Positions 16,405-25,305 of a stretch of 30,478 bases of DNA are shown one piece after another; position 1 is the stretch's first letter, and the number at the start of each line of letters is the position of its first letter. The DNA lies in contig JBNJEL010000009.1 in the NCBI GenBank assembly GCA_051745835.1, positions 1 through 30,478 of the forward strand. Direction: 5' to 3'. A program made the translations under genes and the position numbers. The notes under the pieces were generated by a model, which worked only from the letters and a program-made list of their open reading frames with translations, did not search any database and was not told the origin of the DNA. Origin of the DNA: JBNJEL01 sp051745835. GTDB lineage: Bacteria; Bacillota; Halanaerobiia; Halobacteroidales; Acetohalobiaceae.

Positions 16405-16670
16405 AAGTTGAAAATTATAAGGCATTTAGAGGAGAGTAGTAAGTAATTTAAGCTTGAAGAGAGGGATATCCGCGGCTGGAAGATATCCTAAGCCGCTAAA
16501 TTACTGAAGTCGTTTCTTAGCTGTTAGAATGAAGATTAGTAGTTCTAACCGGCAGCTAACCGTTATCTAGCTTAAGCGTCTAGAGTTGACTACTTTAGAA
16601 ATTAAGGTGGTACCACGGAAGTTAAACCTTCTTTCGTCCTTGACTGGGATGGAAGAAGGTCTTTTTTATT
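16405..16670 (+). promoter_or_regulatory. T-box leader, valine-responsive, upstream of valS
   Basis: The T-box sequence AAGGTGGTACCACGG lies at 16604-16618. In stem I, AGTA (16435-16438) faces GAA (16506-16508), beneath a helix made by AGTAATTT (16442-16449) and AAATTACT (16498-16505); this is the specifier loop, and the triplet after GAA is GTC (16509-16511), a valine codon. The UGGU bulge in the T-box would pair with the ACCA end of uncharged tRNA-Val. Uncharged tRNA binding would favour the antiterminator over the hairpin at 16626-16660 and let valS be read. The specifier call rests on hand folding. Confidence 0.92.
16626..16670 (+). terminator. T-box regulated terminator
   Basis: ACCTTCTT (16626-16633) pairs with AAGAAGGT (16653-16660), extended inward by about six more pairs, followed by CTTTTTTATTT. 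It competes with the antiterminator that uses the T-box sequence. Confidence 0.9.
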
Positions 16671-16695
16671 TCAATAATTTAGAGGAGGATGAGAT

Positions 16696-19344
16696 ATGAG
16701 CGAAGAAATGGCATCAACTTATGATCCAGCAGCTGTAGAAGATAAATGGTATCAATACTGGAAGGAGAATGATTATTTTAGTGCGGAGGTAGATAAAGAT
16801 AAGGAATCATTTACAATTGTAATGCCGCCGCCTAATGTAACCGGACAGCTTCATATCGGACATGCACTAGATAATACTTTACAGGATATTTTAGTACGTT
16901 GGAAGAGAATGCAGGGTTACTCTACTCTCTGGATTCCAGGAACTGACCACGCTAGTATTGCTACTGAGGTTAAGGTTGTTAATAAGATGCGTGAAGAGGA
17001 AGGTTTAGAGAAGGATGATGTAGGACGAGAAGGATTTTTAGAGCGCGCTTGGGAGTGGACTGATGAGTACGGTGGTCGCATTACTGACCAATTAGAGAAG
17101 TTAGGTACTTCCTGTGATTGGAGTCGGGAACGTTTTACGATGGATGAAGGCTGCTCTGAAGCAGTTAAGGAAGCCTTTGTGCAGCTTTATGAGAAGGATT
17201 TAATCTATCGCGGAGATTATCTAATTAATTGGTGTCCAGACTGCGGTACGACTCTTTCCGATATTGAGGTAGAACATGAGGAGATACCAGGACACTTCTA
17301 TCATCTGGAGTATCAGCTTAAAGATAGTGATGATTCGATTGTAGTAGCGACGACAAGGCCAGAGACAATGTTGGGTGATACAGCTATTGCAGTTAATCCG
17401 GATGATGAACGCTATCAAGACTTAGTTGGTAAGCAGGTTATCTTACCGATAGTTGAGCGTGAGATTCCAATTATTGCTGATGATTTTGTTGACTCTGACT
17501 TTGGTACTGGATTAGTTAAGGTTACTCCAGCTCATGATCCTAATGACTTCGAGATGGGCGAACGCAATGACTTAGAAGTAATTAAGGTAATTGATGATCA
17601 AGCTCAGATGACAGCAGCAGCTGGTAAGTACGAAGGATTAGATCGTTATGAGTGTCGCGAAAAGTTAGTAGCTGACTTAAAAGAGAGCGGAGAGTTAGTT
17701 AAAGTAGAAGAACACGATCACTCCGTAGGACACTGTTATCGCTGTGATACAGTAATTGAACCGTTAGTTTCTAAACAGTGGTTTGTGAAGATGGATCCAT
17801 TAGCTAAGCCGGCGATTGAAGCGGTAGAGGAAGGTAGTACTAACTTTGTTCCAGAACGCTTTACTAAGGTCTACCGCAACTGGATGGAGAATATTAGAGA
17901 TTGGTGTATCTCTCGACAGCTGTGGTGGGGACATCGGATTCCGGTTTGGTACTGCCAAGATTGCGATGAGGAAATTGTAACTACCGAGGAGCCAACAGAA
18001 TGTCCTAATTGTGCTAGTAATGACTTAAAACAGGATGAAGATGTATTGGATACCTGGTTTAGTTCGGGGCTATGGCCCTTCTCTACGCTAGGTTGGCCCG
18101 AAGATAATCAAGAGTTAGATTATTTCTATCCTACTTCGGTCTTAGTTACAGGTCGCGATATTATTTTCTTCTGGGTGGCACGAATGATCTTCTCTGGACT
18201 TGAATTTATGGATGAAGCACCATTTAGTGATGTCTTAGTTCACGGTTTAGTTAGAGATGGACAAGGACGAAAGATGAGTAAGTCTTTAGGCAATGGTGTT
18301 GATCCATTAGAGTTTATCGATCAGTATGGTGCTGATACATTACGCTTTACTCTAGTAACTGGTAATACTCCGGGGAATGATATGCGCTTTAGACAAGAGA
18401 AGGTAGAGGCTAGTCGTAACTTTGTTAATAAGATTTGGAATGCCTCCCGTTTTGTAATGATGAACCTAGAAGACTTTGATCCTGAAGCAGTCGCAGAGTT
18501 AGATTATACTTTAGCTGATCAGTGGATTATTAGTCGACTTAATCAGATGGCAGAAGAAGTGACAACAATGTTAGATAAGTATCAGATTGGTAATGCAGCC
18601 CAAGCTCTATATGATTTCATTTGGAATGAGTTCTGTGATTGGTATATTGAGCTAGTTAAGCCAAGACTCTATCAAGACGATAATCAGGTAGCTAAAGAGA
18701 CAGCTCAATATGTAGTCTCTTCAGTATTAGAGCAGGCACTGCGTTTGTTACATCCATTTATGCCGTTTGTTACCGAAGAGATCTGGCAGCGGTTGCCGTA
18801 TGGTTCAGAGACAATTATGTTAACTGACTGGCCAGAGCCTCAAGAAGCTGAGACTGATTTAGAGGCAGAAAAAGAGATGGAGATTATTATGAATGTCATT
18901 ACGGCGATTCGAAATATCAGAAATGAGATGAAGGTTAATCCGGGTAAGGAGATAGAAGGTATCTTAAAGCCAGAGAATGACTTTAAAGAAAGAGTAATTA
19001 CTAAAGGTCAAGAGTATATTAAGGATTTAGCTAAGATGGCTGATTTAACTATTAGTCAAGAATTAAGTGAAGAGCCAACTAAAGCATCAACAGCAATTAC
19101 TAATGGTGTGGAAGTAATTCTACCTCTAGCCGGAATGGTTGATTTAGATAAGGAGATTCAGCGCTTAGAAGATGAGTTAGAAGATGTAGAGTTTGAGATT
19201 AATCGGGCGCAAGGAAAATTAGATAATGAAGGCTTTGTTAATAATGCTCCCGAAGAATTAGTAGCTGAAGAGCGGGAGAAGGTTAAAGAGTATCAAGCTA
19301 AAAAAGAACAGTTACTCGAGCGATTAGAGATGCTAAAATCATAA
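16696..19344 (+). CDS. valS: Valine--tRNA ligase
   Basis: 882 residues, typical of bacterial ValRS. Class I synthetase: 'PPPNVTGQLHIGHAL' with HIGH at 53-56 and KMSKS at 526-530. The editing domain lies between ('ATTRPETMLGDTAIAVNP', 'TPAHDPNDFEMG'), with a zinc-binding-like cysteine set ('CPDCG', 'CQDCDEE', 'CPNC'). The anticodon-binding domain includes 'FCDWYIELVKPRLY', and the C-terminal coiled coil (about 810-880) contacts tRNA. ATG follows GAGGAGG. Controlled by the T-box just upstream and followed by its own terminator. Confidence 0.98.
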   Translation: MSEEMASTYDPAAVEDKWYQYWKENDYFSAEVDKDKESFTIVMPPPNVTGQLHIGHALDNTLQDILVRWKRMQGYSTLWIPGTDHASIATEVKVVNKMREEEGLEKDDVGREGFLERAWEWTDEYGGRITDQLEKLGTSCDWSRERFTMDEGCSEAVKEAFVQLYEKDLIYRGDYLINWCPDCGTTLSDIEVEHEEIPGHFYHLEYQLKDSDDSIVVATTRPETMLGDTAIAVNPDDERYQDLVGKQVILPIVEREIPIIADDFVDSDFGTGLVKVTPAHDPNDFEMGERNDLEVIKVIDDQAQMTAAAGKYEGLDRYECREKLVADLKESGELVKVEEHDHSVGHCYRCDTVIEPLVSKQWFVKMDPLAKPAIEAVEEGSTNFVPERFTKVYRNWMENIRDWCISRQLWWGHRIPVWYCQDCDEEIVTTEEPTECPNCASNDLKQDEDVLDTWFSSGLWPFSTLGWPEDNQELDYFYPTSVLVTGRDIIFFWVARMIFSGLEFMDEAPFSDVLVHGLVRDGQGRKMSKSLGNGVDPLEFIDQYGADTLRFTLVTGNTPGNDMRFRQEKVEASRNFVNKIWNASRFVMMNLEDFDPEAVAELDYTLADQWIISRLNQMAEEVTTMLDKYQIGNAAQALYDFIWNEFCDWYIELVKPRLYQDDNQVAKETAQYVVSSVLEQALRLLHPFMPFVTEEIWQRLPYGSETIMLTDWPEPQEAETDLEAEKEMEIIMNVITAIRNIRNEMKVNPGKEIEGILKPENDFKERVITKGQEYIKDLAKMADLTISQELSEEPTKASTAITNGVEVILPLAGMVDLDKEIQRLEDELEDVEFEINRAQGKLDNEGFVNNAPEELVAEEREKVKEYQAKKEQLLERLEMLKS

Positions 19345-19359
19345 CTACTAATTATTAGG

Positions 19360-19396
19360 AGGGCTAATACACTTTAAGTATTGGCTCTCTTTGCTT
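19360..19396 (+). terminator. Terminator after valS
   Basis: Stem AGGGCTAATAC (19360-19370) with GTATTGGCTCT (19378-19388) includes two G-T pairs; loop ACTTTAA; T-rich but interrupted tail (CTCTTTGCTTT). Confidence 0.7.
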
Positions 19397-19464
19397 TATC
19401 AGTTAAAAAAGGATATAATTATTAAGTAGAGAATTAAAGGGATTAAAGAGGAGACGTGAGATAA

Positions 19465-20742
19465 ATGTCAAATGAAGCAGTAGAGTATCTAAATCAATTA
19501 AATAAGTTTGGCGTTAAACCAGGTTTGGAACGAATAGAACTATTGTTAGAATACTTAGGTAATCCAGAAGAAGAGTTAGATATTATTCAGATTGGTGGGT
19601 CTAATGGGAAAGGTTCAACAGCAGTAATGATTAGTTCCATCTTAAGTGCTGGTGGTTATAAGGTTGGTACTTATAACTCACCAGAGATCATAACATTTTA
19701 CGAACGAATGCGGATTAATGGTGAATATATGCAGCCGGAAGCTTTAGATAAGTTAACTACAGAGATTAAGCCTTTCTTAGCTCGAATAGAGGAACAGGGT
19801 TTAGGGCATCCAACCTTCTTTGAGGTAGTGACCGCAATTGCTTTTAAGTACTTTGCTGAACAGGAAGTAGACTTTGCGGTAATGGAAGTAGGCTTAGGTG
19901 GTAAGTTAGATGCTACCAATGTAAGTACTAATTTAGTCTCAGCCATCACTAATATTAGCTTAGAACATACTGAATATTTAGGTGATACCATAGCTGAGAT
20001 AGCAGCTGAAAAGGGCGGCATTATTGATAAAGAAGGTACGGTAGTGACTGGAGTCAAGGATCAAGATGCTTTAGCTGTATTACATGAGCTAGCTACAGCT
20101 AAGAATGCAGAATTAATTAATGTAGCCGAGAGTTTAACTGTTAAAAGAGTCTCCAGAGGATTAAAGGGACAACAGTTTAAAGTTAGTGGAGCAGTTGATT
20201 ATGGTGAGATAAGTATTCCGCTATTAGGCGGTTATCAACGACAGAATTTAGCAGTTGCTTTGGGAATTTTGGAAGCACTGCCGGTAGAAGTAAGTGTGGA
20301 GGGTGTTAGAGCAGGATTACAGGATGTAGTCTGGCCCGGTCGGTTAGAACTATTAGGTCAAGATCCTTTAGTTATTTTAGATGGGGCTCATAATCCTAGT
20401 GGTGCAGCAGAGTTAGCGAAAGTGATTGAGGAGGATTTAGAGTATCAACGCTTGATTTTAGTGTTAGGTATCTTAGCTGATAAGGATGTTGAGGAGATGT
20501 TAGATATCTTAGTTCCATTGGCTGATGAACTAATTCTAACACGAAATAGTAATCACCGTACTTCTAATCCCAAAGAAGTCGCTCAACTAATAGATCGTGA
20601 TGTGGAAGTAAGTCAGAATGTAACTACGGCAGTCAAGAGAGCAGTAGAATTAGCTGGAGCTGATGATTTGATTGGGATTAGTGGTTCATTATACACAATT
20701 GCGGAAGCAAGAAACTTTTTAGCAAAAAACATAATAAAGTAA
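19465..20742 (+). CDS. folC: Bifunctional folylpolyglutamate synthase / dihydrofolate synthase
   Basis: 425 residues. Mur-ligase-type enzyme adding glutamate to dihydropteroate and folates, which keeps them in the cell. P-loop 'GSNGKGST' (45-52), 'NLVSAITNISLEHTEYLGDT', the KGGII element after 'AAEKGGI', 'WPGRLELLG' and 'ILDGAHNPSGAAEL' define the family. The valS-folC order matches Bacillus. A weak promoter (TTGCTT at 19391, 17 bases, TATAAT at 19414) may sit just upstream; ribosome site AGAGGAGACG. Confidence 0.97.
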   Translation: MSNEAVEYLNQLNKFGVKPGLERIELLLEYLGNPEEELDIIQIGGSNGKGSTAVMISSILSAGGYKVGTYNSPEIITFYERMRINGEYMQPEALDKLTTEIKPFLARIEEQGLGHPTFFEVVTAIAFKYFAEQEVDFAVMEVGLGGKLDATNVSTNLVSAITNISLEHTEYLGDTIAEIAAEKGGIIDKEGTVVTGVKDQDALAVLHELATAKNAELINVAESLTVKRVSRGLKGQQFKVSGAVDYGEISIPLLGGYQRQNLAVALGILEALPVEVSVEGVRAGLQDVVWPGRLELLGQDPLVILDGAHNPSGAAELAKVIEEDLEYQRLILVLGILADKDVEEMLDILVPLADELILTRNSNHRTSNPKEVAQLIDRDVEVSQNVTTAVKRAVELAGADDLIGISGSLYTIAEARNFLAKNIIK

Positions 20743-20837
20743 GTCCCAAGCGCATAATATTCTAGTAACGAATTAATTAACTGCTACTTCTTATTTGACA
20801 ACTAATAAGTAAAAAATTAGTAAAGGAAGTGATAATA

Positions 20838-21365
20838 GTGAGTATCGATCGACCTAAATTGAAATCTGGGTTTTCGTTAGCGGCAATGGTGGTTTCAATG
20901 TCAATTTTGGCTGCAGTTATTGGTTATTTCTTAGGTAATTGGATGATTCAGTATGTGACAGCTCCGGAAGATCAAATTGAGAACGTAACTAGTGAAAAAG
21001 TAGTTTCAGAGGAGAAGATTAACACATCTGATCTGAACAAGCAAGAAACTAATAATAATTCTTCTAGTTCTTCTAATTCTTCGGAAACTATACAGAAGAA
21101 TGAAGAGAGTAATTCCTCAACTAGCCAACCTCAGGTTAAAGAGGATAGTGCTAGTGATTTATTTGTAGTTCAGGTGGGGGCTTTTAGCAAGCAGAGTAAT
21201 GCTAAAAAATTAGTTGAAAAGTTAAAGTCAGAAGGTTATTCAGCTTATGTTACCTCTAAACAGCCTTATAAAGTGCAGGTAGGAGCGTATAAAAAGCAGA
21301 CAAAGGCTGAAGAGTTAAGTAAGAACTTAAAAGAAGATGGTTATTCTGTCTTTATTGCTCACTAA
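20838..21365 (+). CDS. SPOR-domain membrane protein
   Basis: GTG at 20838 is preferred over the in-frame GTG at 20829, which overlaps the AAAGGAAG ribosome site; this gives 175 residues. One membrane helix (about 12-31), a flexible Ser/Asn/Glu-rich linker (about 45-105, with a run of serines) and a C-terminal SPOR domain (about 108-175: 'FVVQVGAFSKQSNAKKL', 'YKVQVGAYKKQTKAEEL'). SPOR domains bind denuded septal peptidoglycan, so an extracytoplasmic cell-wall or division role is likely (family knowledge). The specific function is unknown. It is followed at once by a UUCG-loop terminator, so it is not part of the rnf unit. Downstream of folC, Bacillus has comC; this is not that gene. Confidence 0.9.
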   Translation: MSIDRPKLKSGFSLAAMVVSMSILAAVIGYFLGNWMIQYVTAPEDQIENVTSEKVVSEEKINTSDLNKQETNNNSSSSSNSSETIQKNEESNSSTSQPQVKEDSASDLFVVQVGAFSKQSNAKKLVEKLKSEGYSAYVTSKQPYKVQVGAYKKQTKAEELSKNLKEDGYSVFIAH

Positions 21366-21371
21366 TTTCTT

Positions 21372-21395
21372 CCCACCTTCGGGTGGGTCTTTTAT
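21372..21395 (+). terminator. Terminator after the SPOR gene
   Basis: CCCACC (21372-21377), stable TTCG loop, GGTGGG (21382-21387), then TCTTTTATATTT. Confidence 0.92.
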
Positions 21396-21556
21396 ATTTC
21401 ATTTTTGGTTAATTGGAAGTTAAAGTTAGAGAAGTTAATGATTTAAGGTTGAAGTATTAAGAATAGATGATATAATGACTTTCAGCTTGATTTAGTGGTT
21501 AATTGATCAGAATTAGTATTGATTCGTAAAAAAATTGTTTTATTTTAGATAATACT

Positions 21557-21585
21557 TTGTAAAAGTTATTGATTTTAAGTATAAT
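21557..21585 (+). promoter_or_regulatory. Distal candidate promoter of the rnf operon
   Basis: TTGTAA (21557-21562), 17 bases, TATAAT (21580-21585). It would give a leader of about 270 bases before rnfC. The region is so AT-rich that chance matches are expected. Confidence 0.5.
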
Positions 21586-21769
21586 ATAATTAATTGTGTA
21601 TTATTTAAATGTAGTTTTATTTGCAAGTGAATGTGAAACCAATATCTTATTGTAAATGTATTAATTGTATTTATTAGCTTGAAAGTTTAAGTAATATTAT
21701 TTATTGTTTGAAAATTATAATTCTTTCCATAACTTTATCTTAAATTGTAAAATTAATTTTATAATCTAA

Positions 21770-21786
21770 AAAGGACTTTGTCCTTT
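21770..21786. other. Perfect 7-base inverted repeat upstream of rnfC
   Basis: AAAGGAC (21770-21776), loop TTT, GTCCTTT (21780-21786). It overlaps the -35 box of the proximal promoter candidate, so it could be an operator. It could also be a weak terminator for the distal promoter, though the T tail is short. Confidence 0.5.
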
Positions 21787-21806
21787 CTTATAGAAAATTG
21801 TATAAT
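21778..21806 (+). promoter_or_regulatory. Proximal candidate promoter of the rnf operon
   Basis: TTGTCC (21778-21783), 17 bases, TATAAT (21801-21806); start expected near 21813, about 47 bases before rnfC. Its -35 box lies in the inverted repeat. Confidence 0.55.
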
Positions 21807-21859
21807 TGGGGCATTAAATATTTTAATTAATCAGATTTTAAGAAAAGAGGGGTGAAAGA

Positions 21860-23191
21860 ATGAAATCAAAAACTTTTGAACAAGGAATTCATCCTTGTTA
21901 CAACAAGGAAGCTACTGCTGGTAAGAGTCTAAAGCAGGCGCAGTTGCCAGAAGAAGTAGTTATTCCCCTACAACAACATATTGGTGCGTCTAATCAACCA
22001 TGTGTTGAGGTAGGAGATAAAGTTAAAGTAGGTGATAAGATTGGAGAGACTAATGCATTTGTTTCGGCACCAGTTCATGCTACTGTCTCTGGTGAAGTAA
22101 CAGATATTAGTCCAGTTACTATCGCTGATGGTAGCGAAGCTTTAGCTGTAACAATTGCTTCTGATGGTCAAGATGAATTATCTGATGAGATTGAACCACA
22201 TGGTGAGTTAGAAGAACTATCACCGGATAAGTTAAGGGAGATTGTACGTGAAGCAGGGATTGTAGGTTTGGGTGGAGCTACTTTTCCCACTCATGTTAAG
22301 GTTTCTATTCCCGAAGATAAGGATGTCGATACTGTAATCTTAAATGGAGCTGAATGTGAGCCTTATTTAACAGTTGACCATCGTACAATGGTAGAGATGC
22401 CTGATGAGGTAGTCTATGGTTTGAAGGCAATTATGAAGATGACAGATGCTCAGGAAGGTTATATTGGTGTTGAGGAGAACAAACCTGATGCTATCGAAAA
22501 GATGCAAGAGGCTGTTAATGAAGAAGCAAATATTGAGGTTGTGCCGTTAGAGGTTAAGTATCCGCAGGGAGCTGAAAAACAATTAATAACTGCTTGTTTA
22601 GAGCGCGAGGTTCCATCGGGAGGTTTACCGTTAGATGTAGGAGTAGTTGTTAATAATGTTGGTACAGCTGTTGCTATTACTGATGCTATTAAAAATGGGA
22701 TGCCCCTAGTACAACGTACAGTAACGGTAACAGGTTCTGGAATTCAAAATCCACAGAATTTAGTCTTTAGATTAGGAACTAAGATAGAAGATTTAATTGA
22801 ACAGTGTGGCGGTTTTGCAGGAGATGTTGGTAAAGTAATCTTAGGTGGCCCAATGATGGGACTAGCTCAACACTCTACTGATGTACCGGCTAATAAAGGT
22901 ACTTCTGGTATTTTAGTCTTGCAAGAAGATGAAGTAGAAGAGATCGAGCCTAAGAACTGTATTAGATGTGCAAGATGTGTCGATGCTTGTCCAGCGTTTT
23001 TGATGCCGGTTTCACTATCTAAATTATCTCAAGTTGATAAGCTAGATAAGTTAGAGGAATATAATGTGATGGATTGTATTGAATGCGGTAGTTGTTCTTA
23101 TGTCTGTCCAGCAGGAATCCCACTTTTACAGTGGATTAGATTAGGAAAGAATAAAGTATCTGCTGCACAGCGGCAAAATGAAGAAGAATAG
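21860..23191 (+). CDS. rnfC: Ion-translocating electron transport complex subunit RnfC
   Basis: 443 residues. Peripheral cytoplasmic subunit where NAD(H) reacts. The N-terminal part has a lipoyl-like barrel ('VEVGDKVKVGDKIGE', 'APVHATVSGEV'). The Rossmann-like nucleotide/FMN region has 'GIVGLGGATFPTHVK', 'LNGAECEPYLTVDHR' and 'GLPLDVGVVVNNVGT'. Two [4Fe-4S] motifs follow: C367, C370, C373, C377 and C406, C409, C412, C416. Length agrees with clostridial RnfC and lacks the long C-terminal repeats of some proteobacterial forms. AGAGGGGTG precedes ATG. First gene of rnfCDGEAB. Confidence 0.98.
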   Translation: MKSKTFEQGIHPCYNKEATAGKSLKQAQLPEEVVIPLQQHIGASNQPCVEVGDKVKVGDKIGETNAFVSAPVHATVSGEVTDISPVTIADGSEALAVTIASDGQDELSDEIEPHGELEELSPDKLREIVREAGIVGLGGATFPTHVKVSIPEDKDVDTVILNGAECEPYLTVDHRTMVEMPDEVVYGLKAIMKMTDAQEGYIGVEENKPDAIEKMQEAVNEEANIEVVPLEVKYPQGAEKQLITACLEREVPSGGLPLDVGVVVNNVGTAVAITDAIKNGMPLVQRTVTVTGSGIQNPQNLVFRLGTKIEDLIEQCGGFAGDVGKVILGGPMMGLAQHSTDVPANKGTSGILVLQEDEVEEIEPKNCIRCARCVDACPAFLMPVSLSKLSQVDKLDKLEEYNVMDCIECGSCSYVCPAGIPLLQWIRLGKNKVSAAQRQNEEE

Positions 23192-23202
23192 GAGGGTTAA
23201 GA

Positions 23203-24114
23203 ATGAGTAAGGAGAGAGACTTAGTAGTAACTTCATCACCTCATGTACGAGATGATGATTCAGTTACTAAGATTATGTACAATGTAGCATTAGCTTTATT
23301 ACCTGCTACTATTTTAGCAGTTAAAACTTTTGGCTTACATGCTTTATTTGTTATTCTGACTTGTTGTGCTACAACTTTAATTGGCGAAGCTGTAGTCCAA
23401 AAAGTTAGAGGAGTAGAGATTACAATTTCAGATGGTAGTGCTTTAGTAACAGGATTACTATTAGCATTGAGTTTGCCACCGGGATTACCACTATGGGCTG
23501 CAGTAGTAGGTTCTTTAGTGGCAATTGTATTAGGTAAGCAGTTATTTGGAGGGTTAGGTTATAATTACTTTAACCCAGCTTTGATTGGACGAGCTTTTCT
23601 CTTGGCTTCATTTCCAGTTTTAATGACTACTTGGCAGAAGCCATTTGTTGATGCTCAAGCTCAAGCGACTCCATTAAGCGAAGGTAGTGCTTCTTATATG
23701 AATCTCTTTTTGGGAACTATTAGTGGTTCTTTAGGTGAGGTTTCGGCATTAGCTATTTTAATTGGTGGACTTTACTTGTTATATAAAGGTTATATTGATT
23801 GGCGGATTCCATTAAGTTATTTAGGGACATTAGTAGTTTTGATGCAAATTTTAGGTGAAGATCCTATCTTTCATCTGTTAGCTGGAAGTGCTATCTTTGG
23901 TGCTTTCTTCTATGCTACTGATATGGTAACAACTCCAATTACTAAGAAAGGTCGCTGGATCTTTGGTATTGGAGCTGGCTTCTTATTGGTCTTAATTAGA
24001 ACTTATGGCGGTTATCCGGAAGGAGTTTTATACTCGATTCTACTGATGAATATGTGCGTACCAATTATTGATCGTTATACTGTCCCAAGAGTATTTGGGG
24101 AGGTGAGTGAGTAA
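23203..24114 (+). CDS. rnfD: Rnf complex membrane subunit RnfD
   Basis: 303 residues with about nine to ten membrane helices, NqrB/RnfD family. 'GYNYFNPALIGRAFLLASFP' and 'GSLGEVSALAILIGG' are family signatures. The segment 'VDAQAQATPLS' holds T156, matching the D-x-x-x-x-AT-P-L site where RnfD is joined to FMN through a phosphodiester bond; the residue before AT is Gln. 'FYATDMVTTPIT' near 238-247 is also conserved. Starts 11 bases after rnfC with AGGAGGG and overlaps rnfG by one base. Confidence 0.97.
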   Translation: MSKERDLVVTSSPHVRDDDSVTKIMYNVALALLPATILAVKTFGLHALFVILTCCATTLIGEAVVQKVRGVEITISDGSALVTGLLLALSLPPGLPLWAAVVGSLVAIVLGKQLFGGLGYNYFNPALIGRAFLLASFPVLMTTWQKPFVDAQAQATPLSEGSASYMNLFLGTISGSLGEVSALAILIGGLYLLYKGYIDWRIPLSYLGTLVVLMQILGEDPIFHLLAGSAIFGAFFYATDMVTTPITKKGRWIFGIGAGFLLVLIRTYGGYPEGVLYSILLMNMCVPIIDRYTVPRVFGEVSE

Positions 24115-24662
24115 TGGCACAAGAAGATTCTAGTATTAAGATGGTATCAGTTTTGACAGTGATTATGATCTGTTCAGCAATAGTATTAACCTTTACTTTT
24201 AGTTATACTAAACCTAAGATCGAAGCTTATAAAGCTAACCAGACTAAACAGGCGATTTTAGAAGTTCTTCCTGGTGCAACCGAATATGAAACTATGGAAG
24301 AAGATGGATTAGAGTTATATAAAGGGTTTGATGAGAATGGAGATTTAGTCGGTACTGCTTTTGAGACTGAAGGAGTAGGTTTTCAAGGTGTAATTAAGAT
24401 GATGATTGGCTTCGATCTAAAAAATGATAAAGTATTAGCTGTTAAGATCTTAGACCATCAAGAAACACCTGGTTTAGGAGCTCGAATTACAGAACCGTGG
24501 TTTGAAGATCAATTTCAAGATAAAAACTTCTCTGACCAGTTCGAAGCTCAAAAGGATGTCGAATCGATTGCTGGAGCTACTATCTCCTCTCAAGCAGTTA
24601 GTGATATTATTGAAGAAGCAGCTAATAAAGTGCAAAGTTCAGTAAGTAGTGGGGGTGAATAA
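24114..24662 (+). CDS. rnfG: Rnf complex FMN-carrying subunit RnfG
   Basis: 182 residues. One N-terminal membrane helix (about 9-29) anchors an FMN-binding domain outside the membrane. The flavinylation motif 'ESIAGATISSQAV' (D/E-x-x-x-GAT-x-S/T-S) places the acceptor threonine at T156, normally modified by ApbE; no apbE gene is in the window. 'GVGFQGVIKMMIGFD' and 'HQETPGLGARI' are typical. The start codon shares a base with the rnfD stop (TAATG). Confidence 0.97.
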   Translation: MAQEDSSIKMVSVLTVIMICSAIVLTFTFSYTKPKIEAYKANQTKQAILEVLPGATEYETMEEDGLELYKGFDENGDLVGTAFETEGVGFQGVIKMMIGFDLKNDKVLAVKILDHQETPGLGARITEPWFEDQFQDKNFSDQFEAQKDVESIAGATISSQAVSDIIEEAANKVQSSVSSGGE

Positions 24663-24663
24663 G

Positions 24664-25260
24664 ATGTCATTAATGAAAGAGTTCATAAAAGGATTATGGC
24701 GTGAGAATCCGGTTTGGGTCTTGCTCTTAGGAATGTGTCCAACATTAGCCGTAACTAATACTGCCGTTAATGGATTAGCAATGGGTTTAGCAACTACCTT
24801 TGTATTACTGGGTGGCGGAATTGTTAACTCTTTATTAAAGAATGTAATTCCTGATAAGGTACGGATTCCATGTTATATCGTAATTATTGCTACTTTTGTA
24901 ACGATTGCTGATTATGTAATTAATGCTTTCTTTCCAGAGATTTATGCTGTCTTAGGACTCTTTATTCCATTAATTGTTGTTAATTGTTTGATCTTAGGAA
25001 GATCGGAGTCCTTTGCTACTCAAAATCCGGTACATTTTGCTATCTCTGATGCGTTAGGTATGGGAATGGGCTTTACTTGGGCTTTAACATTCTTAGGAAT
25101 GATCAGAGAATTATTTGGATTTGGTGAGATATTTGGCGTACAAATCTTAGGAGATTGGTTTACACCGTGGATTATTATGGTCTTACCAGGCGGAGCATTC
25201 TTAACATTAGGAATTGTAATGGGTATCTTTAATGCTTTTAAAGATAGTTCCGCTTCTTAA
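24664..25260 (+). CDS. rnfE: Rnf complex membrane subunit RnfE
   Basis: ATG at 24664 is preferred (198 residues): GGGGTGA at 24651-24657 is its ribosome site, and the in-frame GTG at 24649 lies within rnfG. Six membrane helices; 'NPVWVLLLGMCPTLAVTNTAVNG' and 'LGLFIPLIVVNCLILGR' are RnfE/NqrD signatures, including the two half-membrane cysteines thought to hold an intramembrane iron centre shared with RnfA. One base after rnfG. Confidence 0.97.
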   Translation: MSLMKEFIKGLWRENPVWVLLLGMCPTLAVTNTAVNGLAMGLATTFVLLGGGIVNSLLKNVIPDKVRIPCYIVIIATFVTIADYVINAFFPEIYAVLGLFIPLIVVNCLILGRSESFATQNPVHFAISDALGMGMGFTWALTFLGMIRELFGFGEIFGVQILGDWFTPWIIMVLPGGAFLTLGIVMGIFNAFKDSSAS

Positions 25261-25305
25261 GGATGTTGTGATTAATTCATTAGCATAGAAGGGGGTTAAG
25301 TAGAG

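Larger units (their letters stand above)
21396..21859 (+). other. Gene-free AT-rich leader region before rnfC
   Basis: No open frame with a ribosome site, no tRNA-like element and no riboswitch that I recognise. It contains the two candidate promoters listed separately, several copies of ATTGTA-like words (near 21658, 21667, 21746 and 21798), and one perfect hairpin at 21770-21786. The region looks regulatory rather than coding, but I cannot name a regulator. Confidence 0.6.

Noticed and set aside
20795..20823. Perfect TTGACA before the SPOR gene
   Set aside because: No acceptable -10 box at 16-18 bases, and transcription would start past the ribosome site.
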